This document shows positions 47,501-59,500 of a stretch of DNA of 64,000 nt, piece after piece. Numbering within the stretch: position 1 is the first letter of the stretch; each line of letters opens with the position of its first letter. The translations under genes and the position numbers were made by a program. Location: positions 3,780,728 through 3,844,727 of the forward strand of contig JAKGHH010000008.1 of assembly GCA_022828595.1 (NCBI GenBank). Reading direction: 5' to 3'. A model generated the notes under the pieces. The model made no database searches. It was not told the DNA's origin and saw only the letters and a list, made by a program, of their open reading frames with translations. The DNA comes from Nelumbo lutea. Lineage: Eukaryota; Streptophyta; Magnoliopsida; Proteales; Nelumbonaceae.

Positions 47501-50500
47501 AATGGTTAAGATCCATTTCAAATTCAAATATAACTGAATCAAATTTAGATCTATTTAGTACTAGTATCCAATTCGATTCAATCTGTTTGCAGCTGCACTA
47601 GTACAGTGTTATGTAATTGGGTTTGCTGGTCATGTAATCCTGAACAGTACAGAATCGTCTTTTAATAATGAGCAATGGCATGATAGAAAAACATTTGAAG
47701 TTGGTAACTCAACATGCATTATCCTTAGCTTGAATGTCCTGATATTAAAATGACAGACACCTGAGAAGATATCATCATGATGTAAATGTTTATAGCATAT
47801 TTAGTTATCGAAAAGAATCTTGTCTGATCTTGTATGATTTGAGTTCAATGTAATACTCATCAGAAGTCATAACTCAAAAATGTATTTGTACAATAATTCT
47901 GTTTAAACTGCATCTACTAGTATTATTTTTGAACCAAGAACTGATTATTGGCAATTGTTTTTGTAAAAGGGTTCTCATTTGTTCTGCACATAAGACACTG
48001 GTTTTCTTAGTACTTTTGTTCACTTGTGTTATAACCATATTCGAGGAAGATACTCACTGGTTTTGTACCTGGGATTTATGTGCCCCCTCTTGTTGGCTTG
48101 TTGCTTCCTCTTTGTTGTAGCTTATCTAGTGTGTAGTATGAACTGTGAACTGCAAAATTTCCATCCTTTGTAGCTAATACTTTGTTTTCCTTCTATTATT
48201 TGTACCATGCAGGATGAAGCCTTATCTTCTCAGTTAAATGCTGGTAGGGATTCATGCCGGTCAAGTTCAAGTGACCATGCTAGACAATTGTCTTCAGATT
48301 CTGTTTCGAAAAGTCTCACAGCTTTAGATGGAGAGAGCAGGTTTCTGGTTATTATTGTTAACTATGTATTTTGTTTAAATACTATCCTTCCTAGATTGGG
48401 AATTATCTGCTTGTAACATAAAAAATTAACAAAAAAACCCAAGAAGCTGAAATTTTACACCTGAAATTTCAGAATGCATGAGAACCAGTTAAGAGAACAG
48501 AATGGAGGAAAGAATTGTTCGAAGGAGTTTGTGGTACGAAAAAATGTCAGTTATATTTTGACTGCCATTACAGAGTTCTATTGGTTTTGATGCTTTTGTA
48601 TACTTCCTAACATCCATATTCTTTTATTTTTCTTTTTGATGCTTAATGCAGGGTTCTGATGAGGTTCATATTTCAAAACTAGAAGGTAAGTAATGTTGAA
48701 ATATATTCATAAAAAAGTAGTGCTGAAATATATTTATGATTGGGTTACATGATCAGGTGTATTCTTTTTAGTTTTAATAGTGTTGTAAAACCACAAATAG
48801 CAAAAGGGGCCACATGCCTAAGAGTTTTATTTATTTATTTATTTATTTTTTCCTCCACCCAAAACACAGTGCTCCTTTTATTTTATTTTCTAATCTAATC
48901 TAATTACTTTCTGCTGTTGTTATTTGGTGGTGAATGGTGATGAAATCTTCTTAGAAAATCAAAGATGGCATCAAGTAGTACTAATTTTTGAGAAAAGGTA
49001 ACAGAGATTTCATTAAAATAAAAGCAGAGGTGATGGCCTATCTTCAAGGTGTACACTAGTTGAGATAGAGGGAGACTCTAAACTGTTAATTGATTGGCTG
49101 CAATCAGGTAAGTTGGGAGCCTGGATTTATAAGGGAAATCCTCAATATAACAAGGGAGATTGGTGTGTGTTTCAAATGGACAATGAGATAAGCTAATGGC
49201 TTAGCCGATACATTGGCTAAACAAGGGACTGTGAGGGAGAGTATGTTCTGGGCAGTTTTGTAATAAAGATTACTGGGGATTCAATACCTGTTTTAGGGGT
49301 TGACAGTTGTACTTAATATTGTATTAATGAAGTTACCATTTCCGATAAAAAATCATTAAAATAAAGTGTACGTGAAAGGATGTACAACAGCAGAGAAAAG
49401 ACACACAAAGATTGCAGTGGGAGATTTCTGTCACTAAACAAAGAGTCCCTGTGGACCCCAGATTTAGCTAAGCTATCAGCAATCACATTCAGCTCCCTAG
49501 GTATCCAAACCAGACTTGCTTTCATGTTATCAAGGATGATCATCTAGTACTAATTCCAAGCAAAATATGGATGTTAGGTTTGTCTCATGTCTGAATTCCC
49601 AAATAACCACTATGTGGTTAAATAGATAAAACTATTTGGTGTGGCTACCATCTGCTCATGTGTATATCTAGGATTGTGGTAAGATTGGTTACATTTGATC
49701 AGAAGGGGAGCCAGACTCGAAAGACAAAGCATGACCAGTGCATGCAGGGGGTAGGACATTGCACATGACTATAGGTTGCTCCAAGTTGAACAAGCTTAAA
49801 CATGGGGAGAAGTGATTATTACTTATCTGCTCTCATATCTAGGAACTTTTGTAATTTTTTTTGATAGATAAAACCATTTCTGTAAGTTGAGACAGTGGAT
49901 TGAGAATATTCCAAGAATACTGAGATGCATTGAAAGTTAATGGACTGTAGTAGTGTCTCTAAATTCTTGGTTGTTTTGAACCTTGAACAAAGAACATAAC
50001 GTCACAAAGCAACATATCTTGAATTGTGATACTGTAACTTTATCTGAAGTGTATGCATTAATACAAGGTGAGGAAAGTAGGAGTTGTACCATTGTATAAC
50101 CTTGTATTGTTGATCATTCTACACCAGGAACAATTATCTTATCAACTTGGAGGACAGAACAATGAGATTAGTTAATCAGTCTCAATTTAGGAAATAGTTG
50201 CCAACATTGATTGTGTACCAGTATGAATACCGCTGTGGGTTCACTCACCTAGAAAAATATTTGGGCATGCTATATGTGGCACTGTGTTTGGCAGTTATGT
50301 TATATGGAGCGAGTGTCAGGCAGTTAAGAAACATGTTGGAAAAATGAGTGGCAACAATGTGTATGCTTAAATGGATGTGGTAAAATTAGAATGGACGGGG
50401 TCAGAAATTAATCCATACAATGGAACCTAGGAGTAGCTTTCAATAGGTGATCAATGAGAGAGAGTAGACTGAGGTCGTTTGATCACATGCATAGAAGACC

Positions 50501-53500
50501 ATCTACAGCATTGGTTAGAATAATTGATCTGTTACAAGTGGAAGAGGATAGAAGAGCTAGGGGCAGACCCAAAAGGACTTGGGTGGAAGTAATAAGAAAT
50601 GACTTAAGTGCCCATAATTTAATGGTGATATGGCACTGAACAGAATTGAATGGAGATTCATGTAGCTGACCCCACATAATTGGGACAAGGTATAGATGAT
50701 TATGATGATATGTAGTATGCTGTTTACTTTGTTGTTGGCACCATTTTTTGTAATGTTATAGCAGCTTCCTTTCTTCCTTTGTAATTTTGTCTTAGAAAAC
50801 GAAGATGATTGAGATTCAGGTTTTTGACACTAAGAGTTGAAATAGGCCTTCTATATGCCATTTTAACATATATCTTTACCAAAATAAAAAGTTGGGGTTT
50901 CTGAAAATTAATGAACTTGCTTTTAGATAAAAATATAGTTGGTTGAAAGAAAAATTTTCTTGTGATAGGATTTGGGTTCCAAAAATAACATTAGAGCCAT
51001 TTCAAATGTGCCAATTAGAAGTTTCAGATTCTGTCAAGATTTGTTTCAGGAAAGTTTCCCAAACCTCGATGTTGGGACTGGTAAGAAGGTATAAACTCAC
51101 TAAAAATGCTGCTTTGGTTTGGAATGGCTAAGCTTAGTAACTTTCCTGAAACCAATCCTGACAAGTTATGAAAGTTCTAAACTGTCAAATTTGAAATGGC
51201 CTTGATATTATTTTAGTTGTCAAAATTTTGGGAACTTCTATTACAAGTGGAATTCCCTTTCAGCTGGCTGTTTTTGTTGGAAAGCATTGTATTTTGGGAC
51301 TGGTAAGATAATGAAAGTATAAACTCAGCACCAATGCTGACTGATTTGAAAAAAAAAAAATCTCAGTTATCAATGCTGCTTTGGTTTATAGTGGCTGAAG
51401 CATAGGAATTTGACTCTTCCATCAATTGGTTTGGAGATTCTCAGTTGACCATGAAAAGCTAGGCCCTGTATAATCAAGAGTATGCATGGGTTGCAGAATT
51501 GATCAATAGATCCATTCTTACCATTAATGGAAGTTAATTCATAGTTTCATACAATCCTTTTCTTTGTTTTACCAGGTTTGGCCTTGTGTTGATTGAGAAA
51601 AGTTTTATTAATTTTTTATGCTTGGGCAGTTCACCCAATAATGAAAACCTTCCAAGCAGAACCTTCCATTTTCCCATTTTTCCATTTGGTGCCATGCTGG
51701 CTGTTGTGGAACTTAGGTTTATTGTATCATGGAGGCCTAGATGTCATTTTAATGCCTTGCTGCCCCCAGGTTATTTCCAAAAACAAAACACCCACCATAT
51801 TGCATAGAACTGTAGATAATCTGTTTATAATTACTTGGTTTTTGAACTCAAAGCAATGGACTGAATAACTGTCCTTGTGTGTTTGTCTTCCACAAAATTG
51901 TTTTATATCTTTCCGGTTTCCCATTAATCTACTTCTTTGGTGATCTAATGTTGATGAATGGCTATTAGTTGGTTTGACTAATTTGCATTATTAATTGATC
52001 CAATAAGATTTATTATTTGTTGCACACTTGTACTGTACCATTTCATCAGCTATATCTGACATATTGAATCATTGTCTATTTTACCTATTGCATTGTCAAA
52101 GATGCACAGTTAATCATGTCAAAATGCCTTGTGTAGATGTACAATCATCTCTGAACATGAAGAAGGCTATTCATGATAAAGGGGGTTTATCTCCCAGTGC
52201 CACAGCATATTCTCCGACTCCATCTTGTGTTTCCTCAAAGGGGCAAGAATGTGAGGGTTCTTTTGGTGATTTGTCGGATTCTTCAGCCAAAGGACATGGG
52301 GCAACTCAAGCTGTAAATCCTCGAGGACAACCAAGTAGTTCTACCTCTTCCACTTCAGAATGTGTTGGTGGGGTATCCACTTCTGGTGGACCTGGTTTGT
52401 CTCCAAGCTCGTCTGTAGGATCATTATCTTCGGAGAAATCTACACTAAATCCTCATGCTAAGGTGATCTTTAACCCACCCATGGACCCTCATTTTATTCT
52501 CTGCTGCCTTGATTTGCTTTATATTGTCATTTCTTTGGCTTTATACCTCAAGAATTTTGTGACTTAGGAATTCAAGCTGAATCCTAATGCAAAGAGTTTC
52601 ATCCCATCACAAACACCTTTAAGGCCTCCTTCTCCAGCATCTGATGGTTCTTATTACTTCCCTCCTCCTAATGCTACTGCTATCCAACATATCCACGGTG
52701 TACCCATGGGCATTGGGGTGAGTTCATATTAGACCAATATTCTTTTTTCCCCTTTCTCCTTAAAATAGTTGCCGGTTCATTTCTATAACATAAAGTACTA
52801 TGTTCATTGGTGATTATAGGTTGCATTTTATTAGAATGTGATTAAGCTTTTGATATCCTTAATCCTACGTAAAGTAGCTTGTTTTTTTTTTTTGTTTAGT
52901 TGGGTAATGAAGCTTGTTTGACATATTCTTTTATTCTAATTTTCATTTGCAATTATGAAATGCATAGTTAATAAGTTATTATTGTTGAGAGTTGGTGTAG
53001 GATAGGAAGGGGATGTCCTACAATTTCTTTCATGGTGGGCTAAAGAGGAGGTTTAAGTTTGTGTAGGATGAAGAAGAATGATCTTAGATTAACTAATAAG
53101 AAGAAGAATCAGGTTGAGCATGACAGCTGGCCAGGGGTGGACTGGATATGGTCCTAAGTTTTGGCATTTTTTACACAAAGTGACCGCTCTCAGACTTGAA
53201 CCCGCATTCTCATGCTTCACAGCCTGGGAATTTAAAATTACACTAAGTAGTTTTGGGTTTCAGTGTTCTGTTTTGGAGATGGTATTCTTCAACCAATCCT
53301 TATATTTCTCCTTTCTTCTACCCTGTTCTTTCTCTTCTCCCTTCCATTTATATGCAACTTCTATTAAAAAACCACTACTGCTCTGAATCCCAAGGTGGTA
53401 TTGCCATTTCCTCTTGGGACTGCACCTACTATCATAAACCCATACTGAGCTAGTTCCTTTTTAATGGGATCTTATTTTTCTTTCTTATTATTAAATCCTA

Positions 53501-56500
53501 AACTTTGGGATCCAAGACCCTCCTATTCCCTACACCTAAATCCTTTAGGGTCCATGAATAAGTTTACTTGTAGCTTTGGCTCTCACCACATAAGTTTACT
53601 TGAGTTTAGCCTTATGGGGAGCAAAGTGTGGGCTCCAGGCTCTTACCTCATCCAACACAATCTAACTTGGATGTGTAATGAGTGGGCCAAGATTGAAGTG
53701 AATATTGTGTGAAGCAAGGGTTCTAGTAAAAGCAAGAGCATTAAAATTAAAAATATTTAAGATTCAAGAGCAGCTCCAGAGTGTATGCCAGATGCATGTA
53801 TCTGTGGCATGGTTTGTAATTTCTGTATCATCACCATGCAGAAATGGGGAAATTTTAGAGATATTACACTACTGTTGCTAATAGTTTTGGAAAATAAAAA
53901 ATTAAAGGAAAATTATTAAAAAGTTTGATTTTGTTAATGAGACTTAATGGATTATTAAAAGAAATATAATTGTACATTTATGACTAAACACACACATAAT
54001 CAGTTTAGTAAATAAGAGATGTTTATTATCATGCCATTTTATTTTGTTGTTTTTGTTACTACTTGTGTTGATTAGTTTCAGATATGAGGGGAAAAAAGAT
54101 TCTTGTCCTTTTTTTCTATATCACACCTTAACAAAATGGCAAGATTTGGTCAATTTGCGCTGAACCGTGGTATGTTGCCACCCACACACGTGCTTGCGGG
54201 GGTGGGGTGGAGATGATATGCATGTCATTAACACAAGTCGGTCTAGTAAGGTGGCGCTTGATAAATCTGAAAATTTAGATCTGAAAAGTTAAAAAGATAT
54301 TAAATGTGTCTGAAATCTGAAAAGAGGCATAGTTGCTTTTCTACTTTTTAGAGGATCTGAATCCATAAGTTTGTTTGTGTTGGATCAACCCTTTTCTAAT
54401 TACTAATTAATAAATGAAACAACTAAAGTTAAAAAAATAATTAATGATTATAAAAATAGTAAAATAATTAATAATTACTAGTTAATAAAAATAATTAATA
54501 ATTAATAAATAACACAAGTAAATTTAATAAACAATAATTAATGTTTAATAAAAATATTAAAATAATCAATAAAATTAATTTATAATTAATAATTAGTAAA
54601 ATCATTATTATTATTCACCGAACCACCACTGCTGCTTGTTGCAGCGGCGGTGGCGGTAGTGGGAAGACGGGAGGGAGAGAGAGGGAGCGAGAGCGAGAGC
54701 GAAGGTGGTGGCGGTGGCGGTGGGAAGACGAGAGAGAGAGAGAGAGAGAGGTCGAATGCTTAGGTTTTCTGGCTTTGGGGTATCAGGGGTAACTCGGGTC
54801 ATTTACGAAAAATTGTAAGGATATTTTGGACATTGGGCCGGCTCTGAAACGTGTCTGAGCGCGTTAAGAGCCGGCCCAAGGTCTATGATTTTCAGATCTG
54901 AAAATCAGTTTCAGACCCAGTTTAAGAGGTACAACCAAACAAGGTGTGAGGTCTGAAAAATAGCATTTTCAGATTCAGACCTCAAAAAAGTGCAATCAAA
55001 TGGCACCTAAGTAACACGGTAACACCTGGTCAAGGGGATTTTTATAAAAATTACTGATTTCATCATAAATTCCTTTAGGAATTTAAGATTTGAGCTCAAT
55101 TGTAAGATGGTAATTGGGGGTTTGGTGGCTCTTGCCCACCTATAATTGGGATGCAAAGGATGATGTACATAATTCATTCTTTTGCACAAGGCTCCCACCA
55201 ATGCAGGGTCTGGGGAGGGACAGATGTACGCAGCCTTACCTCTGCACATATGGGGAGGCTGTTCCCCAGATTTTGAACAATAAACAGTTCATTGCCAAGG
55301 ATCTATAGGCATCAGTTTAGGGAAATAGATAGAATTACCCAGGGATGAACATTACTTTCAATTGGATAAGGACTACAAATGGGATGGCTGATACCCTAGT
55401 AAAACAAGGGGTATATAGGCAACAGTTGTTTTGGGCACTATTGTAGCACATGTAACTTGTGGAGATTGGAACTGACCCTTTTGTATTAACCAGTTTTAAA
55501 ATCACTTAATAAATTTTTAACGATTATAAAATAAAATAGTACACAAGAAGAAGCTTATTCTGTGAATTAAGTGTTGTGTGGTCTTGTAGGTGGAGTAAAG
55601 GTTCCATGTAGAGTTCATTTAGCTCTTTGTCCTAGGGGTGAGTGGATGATTTCTTTGTAAATTGTAGGTATTGTTTTAAGATTTTGGGTTGGGAGTTGTT
55701 TTCTCTCTCTTGGACAGTTGTTGTCTTGTTTCTTGGGGTGGGTGTTGTACTATGTTGTTTGGAATTGGGGTTTTGTTGTTTTTTTTTTCTTTTTTTCCTT
55801 CAGGTGATAAATTATCTTTTTTAGTTTTTTGAATGGTAACAGTAACTTTATTGATAATTAGTAAAAGAACAAATTATGAGGGTGGGCCTTGCACAGCGGT
55901 TGGGTTAGAGTTTAACGTTGGAGATAGTCAAAGTTCCCAAAAAATCCATTTCTGTCATCAGGATTTGGGCCAAATGATTCCTAGCAATGCAACCATAGGG
56001 ACTCCTAATGTTTTGTTTTGTAGAGGCATCAAATTTAATTTTGACTATGCCCAGGCTTGGGGGTCCATTTTTATCCAAGTTTTCTCACCTAAGAGGCCAG
56101 GGGAGGGGCTTGAGAGAGGGATGCTTGCTTAGAAATATTCATTCATCTTGACTAGCGCCATTGAAATGATCTCATTGGAGGGGGGATCGATTTGTTGTTG
56201 AAGATCATATCATTCCTATTTTTCCAAAGGTACCAAAGGCAGAAGGCAGATTTTTCCCACATGCCCTGATTTTTCAAATCATCCATAGAACTTAGAATGG
56301 TATCCAACCACCCCACAAGATTAGTCTCTAAGTTTACTCCAGAGGCTCCTAGATTAAGGTCCAATATTCCCCAAGTTTCTTTAGTCACTTGGCATTTAAC
56401 AAAAAACATGGTTTCTATCCTCCATTTCTCCATAAGAGCGACAATTCAGATTAATATTTAATCAACTGTCATTGAGCATTTTTTTCGTTGAGAGATTGTC

Positions 56501-59500
56501 TTGGTTAATATCCAAAGGAATACCTTGTTTTTTTTTCTAGGCACACAATTTGTCAAATTTTCTTTATTAAATTGCAAATAGAGGGGTCAAGGGAATTCTG
56601 TACTCATCAAAAGTCTTTCTTCTTCATCCCCCAAAGCCCCTTCTTATACACACCTTACAGCATAACTGCCTTCCATAATAAATGCCCAGCTGGCCGAAAT
56701 ATAAATGTCCCATTCTTCTTATTCCCAACTAACAAGCTATAAATGCTAAATGCTCTATACTCTTCCTATTCTCAACTGACAAGCTATAAATGCCACAAAA
56801 ACTCTCCTTATTCCCTCCAGCCAAAAATTCCCCCACGTTCAATTATTTCTTCCCCTTGGCCGCCATATGACCTTTCCCCTTCCTGGTGTATGTAAAATTA
56901 ATTGGGGGCCTATCATTACCCGCCGCCCAAAGTCTAACCTTGTCCTCAAGGTTGAAATGAGGAAATTGGTCGCGAAGTAAGTCAAAAGGCTCCCATCAAT
57001 CTTCAAAATCAGGCAGGTCCTGCCAATGGATAAGCACTTCCGAACCAGTAACACCAGGCATAGTGGATGGACGCACCCACCGAACGGCCGCAGGTTCCGC
57101 CAGCATTTCCATATCAGCTGACAGAGTGGAAGGAATCACGGGAGAAGAGATATGATTGCCAATTGCTTTCTTGAGATGCGAGACATGAAAAACTGGGTGA
57201 ATCCTTTCAGCTTTGAATCTCCTGCTTCTTCTCGTATATGTTCACCTAAACTTCTCAAATTAATCTTCCTAGCTTTCTTCACCTTCTTATTAGGTCCAAG
57301 TGTCCAACATCAAACAAACTCCCTTTCAACTTTTGAGATTTCAATAGCTCTTTAACTTTATTTTTACTTTTTTGACTTTTGAACCTTCTGACAGCATTAG
57401 GATTTCTCTCTCAATCCACACTTGCTAAATTCTCATCTCTCAACTAAACTTGAATTTTCCGCTTTAACACTTTTGCATGGCATCCTTTTGTTGAACAAAG
57501 TTCCTTTTCATTTACCCAAATTATGCATGGGCAAGATCCATATCCCTCATATTTGAAGTCAAATCGTGTTCCTAAAACTGATATAATGCAGAGATTAATT
57601 TGTTTTCAAATCCATAAATCCATGGCATCCTTTCATCTGTAATCCAAGTTCCATGAATTGGGGCACTAAGGTCAATACTTGAAATTGAGTTATGCACGGC
57701 ATACTTGAAATGAGTCAATGCTAATACTTTTTGTTATTGTCGATATGATTGTCCTCTTTTTCCAGCTCTTATCTCTCTTTTGTTAAGATGCTTATTTTTT
57801 CACAATGTTTGCAGATTCCACCTTCATATGGACACCAACCTGTTATTTATAACCCACAGGCTGCACCAATTCAATCACCTCAGGCATATATCCATCCAAG
57901 TGCACCTCTGGTATGGAAATTTTATGCTATTTCAACTTCCTGCCAGGATCTTTGTTAGACATTTCTTATTACCTATCAGTTTGATATAAACATCAAAGTT
58001 GCGGAATATGATTGTGTGCATCATTTTCCTCATTTTGGCAGTATGGACAGCAGATGATTCTTGGTCATCCTAGACAAGTTTTGTACATGCCAAGCTATCC
58101 CCCTGTAAGACCGCTTTCTTACCATAAGCATTAGTAATTTGTATGTCCTTTGTATGAATTGCACCCATGGATTGCTATTTTGGAAGGTCCAGGTATTCTC
58201 CTAGAATAAAAGCCTGTTGCTGTTCTTGGAGCTGACAGGTCTTCAATGGAATTTGCACCAATATGGCAAAACAGTGATTTAAAGGGCACACCTCAGGCAC
58301 ACAGGTGAGGCACATTTTAGGGTATGCGCCTCGCCTAGGTCCTAGGCGCAGCCCTTTCAGATGGTGAGGCGTGCCTTTTAAAACACTGATTTACGATATT
58401 GAGCCTCGCCTAGGTCCTAGGCACAGCCCTTTCAGATGGTGAGGCGTGCCTTTTAAATCGCTGATTTATGATATTGGTGCAAATTCCATTGGACCCCCTA
58501 TTTGATAATGGTGTTCATTCATTCATCCTAAAATATCTTCTTAAAAAGCAATTAAAATTATAAAATCTTTTTTTTTTGTGACAACTAAGAATTTAAGACC
58601 CTAACATGGACTTGTTTGGGCTTGCCTTGAGGGGCGTGGCACAAAGGTGGCACGTAGAATCAGGAATGTAATATGTTTTACATCACAATAACTGCCTGAA
58701 GTAATACAATTGAGGAAAAAAAGAGATTGTGGGTTTTACATGCTTGAAAATGCTTTATATGTTTGATTTTATTTTTAAATTCTCATTTGAATACGCTTTA
58801 CATGTTATGTTTATGTATTTTAATTTTAGATAATAGGTTTTTTAAAACATTTATTTTAAAATTTTGGTTTATATTTTTATTAATATTATTGTTTATTATT
58901 TTTTGATTTTTTTTGCATTTTTTGAAATTTCTGTTTTTTTTTTTGCATTTTTTTTTGTATTATTGTGCCTTGCTTCAAAAAGGTGCATGCCTCAAAAAGA
59001 TGTTACCAGTGTCTGACAAGGTGTAACTATGAAAACATGCCTTATTTGGTGCTAGTTACATGCCTCTTTCAAATGGAGTCCAGATATGGTCCTCATAGAG
59101 CACTCCTCACAACACTTCCCAGCCGCACATCTCCCATACTTTATGTTGTTTATAGAGAGATGTTCGCAATACACAGTGGGATAGGGCTGTGAGGTCAGTG
59201 TGAGGTGTGCTCTGTGAGGAGAAAATCCCGATTCTTTCAAATGAGAAGTAGAGGTGTGACCTCGTGAGCATGTCACATGATTTTGTTAAAATATGAGAAT
59301 TGAATACAAATTTTGAAACCAAAATTTGTTTTACTTCATTCTCCAAATCTAGAAGGCTTATTGCAAATTTTTATTTTCTACATGATTGTTGTATAAATAA
59401 TTGACATATCAAGTGTTTTTAAATGATTCAATATGTTTCATGTTATTCCAGTTGAACTGTACTCGGTGTTATAAATGTAGTATTTTAGTCTGTATGTTTA

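Noticed and set aside
52028..52109. Upstream extension of exon 10 to an ATG at 52028
   Set aside because: The extension looks like intron, and phase from exon 9 requires the acceptor at 52109.
53100..53230. Possible second SINE family (B-box-like GGGTTCAAGTC on the minus strand)
   Set aside because: No A box at the proper distance and no tail or TSD, so only a single weak motif supports it.
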